Source of the DNA: Armillaria gallica
Lineage: Eukaryota > Basidiomycota > Agaricomycetes > Agaricales > Physalacriaceae
Assembly: GCA_037576215.1 (NCBI GenBank)
Contig: JBANDB010000011.1
Coordinates: 1,798,001 to 1,862,000 of the forward strand
Length of the DNA: 64,000 bases
Direction of reading: 5' to 3'
The notes under the pieces were generated by a model. That model was not told the origin of the DNA, made no database searches, and was given only the letters and a program-made list of their open reading frames with translations. Shown here piece by piece: positions 36,317 through 47,665 of this stretch; the stretch's first letter is position 1, and every line of letters begins with the position of its first letter. The position numbers and the translations under genes were made by a program.

Positions 36317-36928
36317 ATGAAGTCCATTTCAGTCCCCGATCAAACTCCGATGGCCCGTGCACATGTCAACGAAACGATCACGCCATCCAAACAAAAACCA
36401 ACCACGTTCCCTTCCTCTCCACCATCATCCCCGTCCATCGTGTCCCCTGCGCGCACTCCCCAGGTCTTTCTTCCAGAGATTATGGCTTTTGCTGGCTTTC
36501 CTTTACTTCTGCCTTGGCCTTGTGTTTACAGCAAATTGATAACTGCCTGTGAGTAGCCATTCTATCGTCGTCTCTTCGTTATAATTCATACTGGACCAGT
36601 CTAGCTCTGATAAAAATAACCACTGCGTGCGCGTAGGTATTTTGAACGACTCCAACGATGGCCTGGACATCAACGCAGATGTTATCCGTCTAATGCACTC
36701 GAATCCCGCTCATATTGTGTTATCATCCTTGGCATAGTGTCGTCGCGGTGGCGCAATGTAACAGCAGACTTTCGCGTCCTCCAGGTGAGTGTCTCGATGT
36801 TACCACCTGTCGATGTGAGCTCGACTGTCTTCGTCGTCAGGAGACTGGATGATTTATCGACAACGATCGATGTCGAAATTACGGGACGCCGTAGACGCCT
36901 GACGAGGATAGTGGAGTGGTCCATCTAG
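36317..36928 (+). other. possible F-box-like fragment
   Basis: A plus-strand frame from 36317 (Pro/Ser-rich, then VFLPEIMAFAGF) and a second one (36725-36928, with VSSRWRNVTADF and a long hydrophobic-charged alternation) recall the start and the second half of an agaric F-box region. I could not join them convincingly, and nothing follows. It could be a relic or chance. Confidence 0.25.
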
Positions 36929-38781
36929 TCAACAGTATGTCTGTTATTGTCATTGTCTCTGCATCGAATAAATGGAATACTCACAGGATCATTAAGACTG
37001 TAGTCGGCAGCTAAACAGTTGTCATTGTGGTTCCATTGGTGAGTTTGCTTTGCTTTTCATGTCCACGTTATCCTCTTATGTTTTTTCTAGTTTAGCTGTC
37101 TAGTTCGTATACAGCTGAGATAATACATGACACTGCTTGTGTGTGTGTCAGGTTTTTCGTAGTATGAAGCATATATATATGCTTCGATGTGTTTGCATCG
37201 TCATTTGTTGTAGTATACTCCATAAATATACTCGAGTTTGCTGCCTAATTTCCTTGAATCTTGTGCTAGGTATTGAGATATACGAAGCAATGGTATCAGT
37301 ATCCGACTGGTACAGGACTTTTGGCAGTGAGCTACGGCGCGCTATATATTGGTACGTAACATTGGCCGAAAGATACCGGATGGTATGTAAGGGGGTACCT
37401 AGCTATCGGGCTATTTGAGGTATATACTCCCTATACTATTATATATCTTGGTGATTTTTTCCTGATGCGGCTCCACAGGCAAGAGATGGAAGCACGCGAA
37501 GACAAAAACTGTGTTACAGACGCCCTTTCCGAGTGATAGCTATCAGCTAAGCGTCCGGTCAGTAAGGAAGAAGGAACGTGAAGGAAAAGTATACTGACGT
37601 AAATGTACGTCTTGCGTACACCTGGATTGAGCCTTAGGTAACGATCTGGAAAGCTCAGTTCAGTACCGCGTAACATGGAAAATGATGCGAACCCACAAAA
37701 ATCCCGTCCATCTTACAGCCTACCCCCGTGCTCGTCATATCCTGTGGCACGTTCGTTTTATAAATCGTTCATCGGCCGTGCTCGAGCGCCCGTACTGCAC
37801 GTCCCTTTGGAGCGAACAGGATAGCGGTGAAAAATACTAGAAAGGAAGGTATCGATCGTGTCATTGTGTTGATACCGAATCTTTTTCAGGTCGTCTTATT
37901 GCTGGGCTCGCCATCGTGGTATTTGAGGAACGTGGGACGACAATACGTCAATAGAGCCGAATGAGCTTTCGTTCTGCAATTTTAAGGTGCCCTCCGTGAC
38001 GGTAAAGGGAAGGATAACCTACCTAACACATAGCTTCATTTCTTTCGCGGCTTGTGCTGTAAGGCGGGAAAGGTAATTGTATTGTCACCTCCATAGGACG
38101 TCGAGTAGAGGTTCTCAAGGTAGCAGGAATTTCAAAGCCTGAAACCTAGGCACACCGAGCTGAGTACCAACACTGGAGTAATCCCAGCTGACTCATAGTA
38201 GCCGGCTTTGACATTTCTTCCAAGCGCACTGAGCTGCAAAAGTCGTTGAGCCACGAATATCAGTCTTTCAGATGGTCGGCTGCTGAAGAGCGTCGAACTG
38301 CCAATAGTGTCTGACTTGCAGTCGGATCGGCAATTACCGAACACAAATGTCTCACGCTCATCTTCAAGACCGAGGGCTGGAATGAAAATAATTAATAAAC
38401 TAGAACGACGTTCTAAGTTGTATAAATTTCCTTTGGAATGCCTTGTAAATCTGGTTATATGACTTCGGGGTCCACTTTTATCTTGTTGGTGCGTCAGATG
38501 AAGGAGGTGTACCTGTATAGCACGTATCAATAGCTCAAACGAAGCAGGTATTCCTATGGATATTTAAATATGAACAGGCAGAGAATCTGTGTCTTTGACG
38601 ACTCTACACTGCAACTGATATACATACGAAAATGTGAATAGCGATACATTTAGTGGGCCCGTTTCAACGATCAAATTTCAATTCATACGAAACAGCCGTA
38701 CAACATGGGTGACTGTAAATGCGATTATTAATGTCAATGGTCATTCTGAATTAAACATAACCGCACACATACCGTCATCAT
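36929..38781. other. no gene recognised
   Basis: Short frames without domains lie on both strands; the best, 38132-38530 minus, has no relatives I know. There is a short GT run near 37137-37146 and an ATAT run near 37165. Confidence 0.35.
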
Positions 38782-40452
38782 TCACAAATCTTCGAAGAGC
38801 CTCTTCGGGTCCATCCCTTCGAATGAAATCCTGTAAACCTTCTCAAAGAGCGGGTACGCCTCAACCGTCCTCGGGCTTCTAGGAAATCGAAGACCTCCTC
38901 CGCGGTTAGCGTTCCTTGGAGTTTCTGGCCGTTCAAAAGCTCCTCCTCAAGTTCTAGGAAAGTCTTTCCTTTTCCATTGGTAACAGTTCCAGCCGGTGCA
39001 TACTCCGGCTTGCTCTTGATAAACGCTTCAGCACACTTCCGGTTACGACCACCAAAGGACGTCGTAATCAAGTCAGCCATACCTGCGTGAAAGCTTTAGC
39101 TCTCACATCTCGGGAGATGACAAAACTTACCAGCAGAATGGTGTGAAAACGTGAACGATGAACTTCCAGGGAAGAAATCCTGCGTGAACATGGCCATCTC
39201 CAACAGCCCCACTCTCAAAATCGCGGCCTTGGTATTCCCACCCAGGCCCATCCCGTCAACAAATCCGGCTGCAAGTGCGACAATATTCTTCAGCGCCCCG
39301 CTCAGACTCACTCCAGCCACATCTTCAATCGGGTGGACCCTAAACTTAGGCCCGTCAAACACTGCATGCCACAACGCTGCATCCTTCGCAGAGGGCACGC
39401 CGATCGTCGTCTCGCAGAACTCCCCTCGTCCAACATCGAGCGCGATGTTGGCGCCACCAAGAGCAGTGCATGGGATTCCGAGCTCTTTCTCGATGACGGA
39501 GGGGAATGTGTAGATGTCGGCCTGGGTGGTCTTGCCCGCTGCGTCCTTCTCGATGATAACGTCTACACCCTTGATTGCGGAGATCGCACGTGCCTTGGGG
39601 TTGACTACGCCTGAGGCTTTGAGCTCCTTGAGGGCAGCGGGCAGGAACTGGTGTGGAACGACGAATAGGATGAGAGACGCGTTCCGCACGGTCTCTACAA
39701 GTGAAGGCACTGCAATAAGGTTCTCGGGGAGGTCCACGTCAGGGAGATATTTTTCGTTCTGACGCGAGCCCTCGTTGATAATATCGATGAGCCGTTTGCC
39801 GTTATGAATCTTATCAAAAGTCATCAGTAAGCGGTGCCAAGGCGCGAGGAGGGGAAAAAGTTCACTTCTTGTTCTCTCACCCACATCCTGACTTCTGGAT
39901 CGAATCCTTCCTGTTCAGCCGTATTTGTAGCTGCTACGCGCGCTAGGGCTGTTCCCCAGCTACCAGAGCCGACGATTGCCACCTTCTCGAGCCTAGCGGG
40001 GGACTTTGTCCCGCTTTTCTCGCACACGACGTATTCTTCCGGCTCGTATGGCTCGAACTTGGTGATGAACGGGGCCATAGCGACTGAGGAGGTCCTCCGC
40101 TTGGGTTTGGGCTTGCCAGTGTCGGTCACGGCCGGTCCCTCTGCATCTGCTACTGCTTCTTCCTCTGGTTGTTCCAGGGTGTCTGGGGATGTAGTGCGAG
40201 GCGGGACATCATTCTCCTTCTTGGAGCTTATAGTCGTGAAGCCAAAGCTAGCGCCACTAAGAGCGTTCAAACCGAAAGGTGGCCTAGTGGCTAAACCGTG
40301 TTTCGAGTCTGCTGGGAGGTGTTTGGGGAGGGGGCGGAGTAGTGGCGACGGTGGGCGCGACGAGTCAGGGGAAGAGGCGTCGGACAGCGCGGGGCTGCTG
40401 AGCCTTGACGGGGAAGCGATTCAGGGGTTGAGGATTGGGTTGAGGTGCTCAT
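38782..40452 (-). CDS. GPD1: NAD-dependent glycerol-3-phosphate dehydrogenase
   Basis: This enzyme reduces dihydroxyacetone phosphate to glycerol-3-phosphate with NADH, feeding glycerol (osmolyte) and lipid synthesis in the cytosol or peroxisome. The Rossmann motif [16 protein letters not shown] is followed after a 56-nt intron by [13 protein letters not shown], then [50 protein letters not shown] and [13 protein letters not shown] second intron leads to [13 protein letters not shown]. The C-terminus [14 protein letters not shown] ends at 38782. Two oddities occur. One base appears to be missing at about 38862-38870, shifting the frame between EARGR and EAYPLF. The N-terminal extension (about 125 residues before [10 protein letters not shown] at 40078) is long and low-complexity, and the ATG at 40452 is not in frame with it. 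Translation may start at 40078. Identity is certain from the catalytic region. Confidence 0.93.
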
Positions 40453-43400
40453 TTCGTCGATTGGTGGGCGTACTCGTGTATGGTCGCGCAGGATAAAAAG
40501 GTGAGAACTCTGGGTGGCGCATATATGTTCCCTTTCGAAACGCGACGGATACCCGCACGGAGATTCGCATGTGTTACCGTGGATTCTTGCTTGATGCTGG
40601 TTCTGTCGGTTCCCCGCTCGTCGGGCGCTGCATATTATTTTTGGTTTGAAATCTTCGTTGCCTGTAGACAACGTCGCCTGTCATATTAATATTGGTTGTG
40701 CTGTACGAGTTATAAGTTATACATAGCACAGATGCATGAAACAAGATACTGAACGTTTTCAATTTTGAGTGTACCTTGAGGCACCCTGTTGACAGAGTGG
40801 AGTCGATCATTTGTGGGTCCTTCATTTCGAATTAAAGTCGATCTCCGGAAGTTAGTTCTTGCACCGTCGGCATGACAGGGGATATCTGTGCCAGACCAGT
40901 CAAGGCGGTCCTATTTGTGTTCAAGCTGATTAGAAAAATAAATATACTCGCATGCCCGCTGAGGTATTCTAAGTATACCAAGGGCAATAATAGCTCTTCA
41001 TTCTACGTTAAGAAATGCAGTCCACGACGGACACGCTGTTGGCTTCTAAACGGATGGGGGCGACGTTCCATTGTTCTAGTAGACCCAGTTCAACGGCGCA
41101 TCCGCGTTTCGTGTGGTATCTACTCCACTGTACTGCACCCTGATGACGAATTTGAAGAGGTAGATCCGATCGTGGTTCGCGTCTGGCACATCATCGTACC
41201 GATGTCTGACTTAGGAATTACTAGACGGTGTAACGGCAATTCTTCGAGAGCGGTCGCAGATAGTGAGCATATCGTTCCAGAATCCACAGGCCTGAGGTAC
41301 AATATGACATGAATCCTCGACCAGTCACATATTGAGAGATTCAACGTGATTTGGCATCAGAAAAGAGGTGGAAAAAGATAAATCCGGATCGGGTCATTTA
41401 GGGCAGGTCATTGATGTACCGGCAAAGTGCGACTGAAGCCATTCCATTCCACGAGCAACTGGAAAAGACGCGTATTATCGTATAGCGAAAACGGGCTCGG
41501 GCTCGGTCGAGGGTTAGAGAAAAGTTCCTGCCTAGAGCGGTGATCCAGGAAAGCCCGTCTCGTTTGCATGTATATCCCGTAGCTCGCGTTACCCAATAAG
41601 CATGCTGCATGGTGCGTGCAGAGAAATTCGCTGCAACAACAGGCAAGATCTGAAGGGGCTATGGGAAACCATACCGACGAGGTATGAACCTAATCGCGAG
41701 GACGGTAACCATCGCTCCAAGTGCAAGCTCCACAGAAAACATAGCGATCCAAAGCCTCCCCATCCGAAGTGAACAACAATTCATAGCCCATACGTTCTTG
41801 AGCGTAAAATCTGCATGAAATGCTAGACTCAAGAGAGAGTAAGAAGGAGAAAGTACACGATGAACATCGTTTTGATAATCAATTCGTAGTGACATAGCTG
41901 AGGGAGTCCATGTTCTTTACGCCAGAAATGTCGTCGGTGACAAGATCGAACGTCTGAAAGAAAACAGAGTCGGATGGCAGAAATATAACTAGACTGAACA
42001 ATGAATATAGCTCAAAAAAACAAGTTTGCATCGGTCAGCTTGAAATACCACATCGTATCTGGTCGTTCTGGCTCGATACTGATGGGGGTGAAGGATACTG
42101 ATACTGATACTGAATTGGAAATATATCACGTGAATACAGTACGCTCGCGTGGGATGCCTAATTGAGCGACACGCTTTAAAATCTAAGACAAGTCCCGTAG
42201 TTTGCTCAACGCGTTTTTGACCGAATTTTTGGCTCGTAATCTCTTGCGTAGCCTTGCGTCTTCTTTTCTGCCTACTGTTGATATGCCCCTACATTTTTTT
42301 CAGCCTAAAGGTTCTTGACCATAGGATTATTGCTTTTAGATTGCATTGAAGTTCAGCTAGTAAAGATGGATGCTGATAATAATGAATTTTTGAATGGATA
42401 GGAATTATGCAAGCAGCATGGGATGACGATGTCATCTCCGCTCATTTTTACATGCTTAATGAGGCATCGAGCCCACGTTTAGCAAGGTATGTCAAGTAGT
42501 GATGTAACGAAGAATCTTGAACAAATACCAGTTACCAGGTCTCAAATCCTTTTGCAAAATGATGTTCAAGATGCATCCAGTTCATTCACATGTGTCTATG
42601 GAGGGAACAGGATCTTCATGCCAGCTCTCCAGCAAATCACCAAATTCTACTGTCTCGGAAGGACAGCAACATCTGCGATTCAGAGCAATATACATACACC
42701 AATGTAGATATTATTTTTAAAAATGACTGTCCCCATTCAACAGTGCTTCTATGGATGGCCGAAAGGGTCAAAAAAAAAATCAAAGACATCAGCATGTAGC
42801 CAGCTGCCAGAGTGAACCAGAAGGGAAGAGAGCTGTGGGTAGACTGCGGGGGAATGTGCAACGTTCTAGGGCTAAGGCTGCCGCTGAAGCCAGGGAACAG
42901 GATGAAGAACCACCTTCCGAGCAGAAGAAGCATCAACCTGGCCGTCTGTGTAAATATGCGGTATTTAGAGCGACAGCTCATTAAATACCATGCAGTCTGA
43001 CTTTGCTGTTCAAAGATTGGTGAGCCATAGCATTACTTCAGGCTCAATGCCAGTGTCCTTCAACTAATAACCGTGGATGGAAGTAGTCTCGTAAACCAGA
43101 CTCAACGATCCGTATGAAGAAAAGTCGTTCAATTGGATAGCATGCGATCGATGACGCATTTGATGGCTTTGTAATACATTTCCTTTTCGGCTGAATATTT
43201 TATTTTATTTTCTTATTAATTTATTTAATTCACCACCATCAGTATCGAGCCGTCGTTCTTACTCCCGAAATAGGTTGTCAGCCGATCGCCGGCGACTTCA
43301 CCAATGGTTGATTACGCTTCAACAATTTCAATTTTGTATATGATAACATTTGTATCATTGACATGACAGCTGCATATAGGTAGGGTTATATCAGGTGCTA

Positions 43401-43661
43401 ACGGTACTACGGCTGGGGTAATTTTGTTCAAGAGAAGGAACGTAAACGAAAATATGTAAGTAAATCACAACACCTACTACTAAGATCACTACACTGAGGG
43501 GAAGGGGGTACGACGATGCTCTTATCAAGTGGGTGGGGAATGGGGAATGATACCGAAAAAAAAAAAAAATACAACGAGCATCGAAGCCTTTATGCGACTC
43601 GAGAATGTGGAGAGCCGATGTTTGGAGTCCAGGAGAAAAGAGAGGAAGGGGTATGGTTGGC
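40453..43661. other. 3.2-kb stretch without a clear gene
   Basis: A minus-strand frame at 41659-41895 ends in a hydrophobic helix (IAMFSVELALGAMVTVLAI) that could be a remnant of a membrane protein, but its upstream part has stops. A plus frame at 40872-41312 has no domain. A short ATACTG repeat (three units) lies near 42095, AT-rich low-complexity DNA at 43190-43235, and a run of 13 A near 43557, downstream of the bZIP gene. Confidence 0.35.
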
Positions 43662-45242
43662 TCATGATTGGAACGAGATGTTGTGGCTCTGCAGGATGCT
43701 CTGGTAGATCTCCGCCTTTGTCCTCCACTGCTCCACCTCGAGCGTCAGTGTCTCGACCTGGTCCTCGAGTTGCTGCTGATGCTCGAGCTTCCGCTTCCTG
43801 CTCTTCCGCGCTGCCAAGGTATTTTGCCGGCGTTTGTACTCGATCATCTGACGATCTGTAGCGTCTGGCGGAGGGGGCTCGAGTTCGTCTTCCTCATCAC
43901 CCAGGGCCGCCGACCGTGAACGCTTCCTGGAAAATGTCGCAGGAACTTCCTTCCTCGACGTCGCAGAGGGAATGACATAGCGCCGTGGTTGCGTAGGGGC
44001 ATCGAGGGGAACCATGGTCTCCGGGGTAATGTTTTTACGGGTGCCGGTCGCAGACGACTTGCGAGGAGAGGGCTTCGTCGGGCGGCCAACGGCAGAAGAG
44101 GGAGGAGGCAAAGAAGATTGGTCAGCGGGAAGACGAGGAGAGGGGTAGACGGAAGCGGGATCTATGAAGTCGACAGCCGGTGAGGTCGGCGACATGGTGT
44201 ACAATTTCTCCAAATCTGGGAGCTGAGGAGCCTTCACCGGGGCAGACGGCGGTGCAGGAGTCGCCAACAGTTCTTCGTACGAACTGAAGATCGTTTCATC
44301 GGCGTCGGATATCAGAGGGACATCACCGTCCTGGAAAATGGGAGTCGTGAGGAAGGAGTCAAGGGGAGTGTCAAACGGCGACGTCTCGAACGAGTCTAAG
44401 GTGTCGCTGTAAGGAGTATCGAGGAGCGGCGATGTGCCCGCACCCGTGAGGAAGTTAGCCGACGGGAATTCATCGAGATCCTTGAAAATGGGCGACGAGC
44501 CTGGCGATGATAAATCAGTGAGCCCGTCGTCATCAATAAACAGCCAATCCCAATCACCTAGCTCTTCACTGAAGTCGTCGCCCGCTGTGGCCAGCAATTC
44601 GGCCGGGGTTACCGTTAACTGCATTGTTGCTGTGGAGTCAACGGTCGAATTAGATGATGATGGTTGGTTTAACATAGCTAGATAATTGCGCTGTAGAATC
44701 TCGAACTGACAGAGCGAAGAGGGCGCTGGTGGCGCTGGTTTTGACTGGGTGTTACGACGAGGTGCTGTATTCGGTGGTTGTGGAAGAACCGTTGGAATGC
44801 CATGTTGAGAGGCGAGATCTTTCTGAGAAGACGATACCCGAGAAGGGGTAGACAAAGGGAAATTTATCGAGGCATGGTGGGGGGAAGGGAAGCTTGAAAG
44901 GGGACTTTCAAGAGGGGTCGCTGTTGAGACATTGCGAGTTGCCGATGACGGGGGACACAGAGTGGCCGAGTTATTCACAAAGCGAACATCTTGGCTCTTG
45001 GTGATGTAAGCGTTGTGTCTGAAGTCCGAAATTGCGACGGGTTGGTGTGACGACGATGAAGATGGGCTAGGCGACACGGAGGGCGACCTAGAAGGGCTGT
45101 TCAACATCGTCAGCGTTGAGCTCATGACCTCATCGTTGGCAGAATGGTTCGCCGGCGACAATAGCAACGACGACGACGCCGGGGACGCCGAATGTCGCCA
45201 CACAGTAACGTGGCCAACAGCGTTTGAACTTGCAGCCATCAT
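43662..45242 (-). CDS. Gcn4/CPC1-type bZIP transcription factor
   Basis: This predicted regulator of amino-acid biosynthesis (general/cross-pathway control) has a single exon of 526 residues with the ATG at 45242; the frame remains open further upstream but without another ATG. The C-terminal bZIP has the basic region RRQNTLAARKSRKRK followed by a leucine zipper (LEHQQQLEDQVETLTLEVEQ), ending a few residues before the stop, as in Gcn4 and CpcA. The rest is disordered Ser/Pro-rich sequence with acidic-aromatic activation segments (DDFSEELGDWDWLFIDDD; DLDEFPSANFL). The basic-region signature RxxNTLAARKSR is that of Gcn4-type proteins. Two TGACTCA sites lie about 100-120 bp upstream, the very site this class binds, which suggests autoregulation. 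No ATG occurs in the 230 nt before the start, so the uORF cluster known from GCN4/cpc-1 is not visible. Confidence 0.88.
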   Translation of the reverse strand: MMAASSNAVGHVTVWRHSASPASSSLLLSPANHSANDEVMSSTLTMLNSPSRSPSVSPSPSSSSSHQPVAISDFRHNAYITKSQDVRFVNNSATLCPPSSATRNVSTATPLESPLSSFPSPHHASINFPLSTPSRVSSSQKDLASQHGIPTVLPQPPNTAPRRNTQSKPAPPAPSSLCQFEILQRNYLAMLNQPSSSNSTVDSTATMQLTVTPAELLATAGDDFSEELGDWDWLFIDDDGLTDLSSPGSSPIFKDLDEFPSANFLTGAGTSPLLDTPYSDTLDSFETSPFDTPLDSFLTTPIFQDGDVPLISDADETIFSSYEELLATPAPPSAPVKAPQLPDLEKLYTMSPTSPAVDFIDPASVYPSPRLPADQSSLPPPSSAVGRPTKPSPRKSSATGTRKNITPETMVPLDAPTQPRRYVIPSATSRKEVPATFSRKRSRSAALGDEEDELEPPPPDATDRQMIEYKRRQNTLAARKSRKRKLEHQQQLEDQVETLTLEVEQWRTKAEIYQSILQSHNISFQS

Positions 45243-45342
45243 TGAAAAATAAAATGCAGAAAATGGCGAACAAATAACGTGATATTGCTGCGCTAATTGC
45301 TCCAGCGTAGGCCAAAGCAACAAGACGAATCTGAGCGGAAAT

Positions 45343-45360
45343 TGACTCACGAGTGACTCA
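45343..45360. promoter_or_regulatory. two TGACTCA (Gcn4/AP-1) sites
   Basis: Perfect TGACTCA heptamers lie at 45343-45349 and 45354-45360, one helical turn apart. A half match, TGACTC, is at 45460-45465 next to a TATA-like TTTATAAT (minus strand, 45473-45480). They stand upstream of the bZIP gene that would recognise them. Confidence 0.6.
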
Positions 45361-45480
45361 ATAGATGACTACTGAGCAAGTCAGACTCCCCGAGCAGATG
45401 AAAATCTGCTAAAACGTCGAGGTGAGAGTTGGGGGGAAAGTGGGCAACGTCGAAAAATGTGACTCCACCCGGATTATAAA

Positions 45481-47665
45481 GGCAATCCGTCCACAGCTTC
45501 AATTTCAAACTCCGCTGACACATACACTCGGTGCCTTCCGAGGCTATTCCGGAGCGCTTTCATCTATTCAAGCGCTTATACAACGTCCAAAATTTAGATT
45601 TTCAACCTGAATGCTGTACTTTACCAGCCCCGATATCACCAAATCCTTCCCCAACGCAGCCCATGTCCTGTAACGCTCTGACTCACGTTCTCACGATTCG
45701 AGTCATATCGCATTGTGGCGCATCCGGGACTGCCAAATCGGGTACCTGACCAATCATCCGTGCTTCCGGATGACAAAGAAGGGCGCCAAGCTCGCGCTTG
45801 ATCCTTATCTGGACAGCCACGGGAGACACCGCCTCAAACCCAGATATCAGATGACCTTCCCGACGCGTTCCCGCCTACAACGTGTTGATGCCTGCGGTGT
45901 CTGTAGCAACCGGATGACATGACTGACTCGTCGGTACCAGTCGGTACCGCAATGAACGGGGTTTTATCACCGCCCGAGGGAATGGCACGCTCCTAAATCG
46001 ACATCGAAAGGAGCGCCGCAGCCGTAAGGATTCGTCAGCGCATGTGGAACATAGGCGCTGCGGCCCGTAGGCTCCTGAGAATATCGGTGAATCGAACAAA
46101 GCGCAGCCAGGAAGCGCGCGCAGTCTGCGTGCTCAAAGGAAGTTATGATAACCATCTATTAAAGATAGTTCCTCAGCACGCAGTCAACTGCAGGAATTGG
46201 GCTTTCGGAGGCTTCGAAACAGCGAACGTTATCGATGAAACGTACCAGAAAGATATAAAGGGAGCTGAGGTAAAAACAATTAAGCGAGGGTGATTGTGAA
46301 GCCAAAGACAGGCGCTGACGGAACGCTTCGAGCTTTGCATTTCTCCGTTGTCAGTGGGGGAAGAGACGCCAAGGTCTTCCGTCGTGGGCGTGAGAAGAAT
46401 ACATTTCGAAGTCGGCGGAGCAAAAATTAATGGAATCCCAGAGAAGAGCGTTCGACCTTTCTCGCTTCAGACAGAGACCCCAGTGAATGAAGGGAAAGAA
46501 AGCAAGGTCCAGAAAGCGCAGCTTGACCCAGAGACCCAAGAGAAAAAGGCGCAGTGAGTCGCAGCGTCTAAAGCGTCCGCATCGTGTAGTATTGATGAGA
46601 ATCGTACGGAATTTCAAACGCGAGTCCCAAGTATGAGTTCGCCCATAGAAAAACAAACGAAGGACGGGGGGAGGGGATGGGGGGGAAGGTTAATAAAGTT
46701 GGACGAGGGGCATGGGCGCCCGTCAAGCACAAAGGCAGGAAGAATGCACCCCACCAGCCCTGGCCCTTCTTTATATACCCAGACCGGCTTTTCGGGGTTG
46801 AGTCACGACGGGAATCACGATGACACGATGGACGCGTTGCGTCATGTGATGTGACTCAAATCGGGATCGGGTTTCTGCTTTCGGAATGCCGAGCGGCCGC
46901 CCGCTATGTTCCGGCCGACGGACGCTTTAGAGGTTGGCATATCATATAGTTTCAATGCTTGGCCAAGGTCCTCGCTCTGTTCGGCGCCAGCTCAGTTTAG
47001 CTTTAACTCCTTTCACGTTTTTCATTTTTGTTGGCTTACTTGTAACTTGCCTACGGTATTTCCTTCTGGATATGGTACTACGTACTCGTCATCCGTCCAA
47101 TTCACCGAGCGCTATAAATCTGAGATTCAGAGACGTCGAGACTGTGTCTGCAGGGGATCCCCTACGCCGGCCGGTAAATCTAGTCCCATCTCGCTCAACA
47201 TTTCCCGGGAATTGTTTAGTGTATCAGGAAGCGTGCCATCCCCTTGTCAGAATGATGAATGTGACGCCCTTTATACAATGCGGAAATAACACCTACTACT
47301 ACACTATATCTCACGTCTGAATTTTTCATCCTACTGTCCTTTCCTGTATGGAAACAACGGCGGAGGACCCCTTACGCTTACAAATACTTCCAGCATATGT
47401 GTTTTAGGCCTTATGTTGTCAGAATCCCACAACCGCAGGGAGCAAAATTTTGCTACTTTCGGGCTTTATTTGATTCTTTCGTAAGCAACAACCCCCTCCT
47501 TATGCCTTACGAAGATTCAAAATAGGCAACGCAACGAACCCCCCCTTATATCTCGCATTGCTTCCATACAGGAAAAGACAGTACTTGAATGCTACGGTTG
47601 TGATTGGTATTCATTCATGTGCTAGTGCTCTGTGCGTCATATGAAATATCTGCAACGCTAAACAC
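45481..47665. other. intergenic, no gene recognised
   Basis: Plus frames at 46348-46557, 46906-47289 and 46934-47320 lack domains. A G-rich purine tract lies at 46662-46690. It probably includes the distal promoter of the bZIP gene. Confidence 0.35.

Noticed and set aside
36317..36556. Candidate start of a plus-strand F-box protein
   Set aside because: No splice path joins it to the later fragment and the F-box likeness is limited to a few residues; listed only as a low-confidence fragment.
41398..41950. Possible DUF6533-type membrane protein on the minus strand
   Set aside because: Only one hydrophobic helix is convincing and the upstream part is closed by stops; too weak to annotate as a gene.
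42085..42120. ATACTG repeat
   Set aside because: Only three units; an ordinary short tandem repeat without further structure.
43662..45350. The bZIP reading frame extends upstream to 45350
   Set aside because: There is no ATG in the extension; the first in-frame ATG is at 45242, so the extension was treated as leader.
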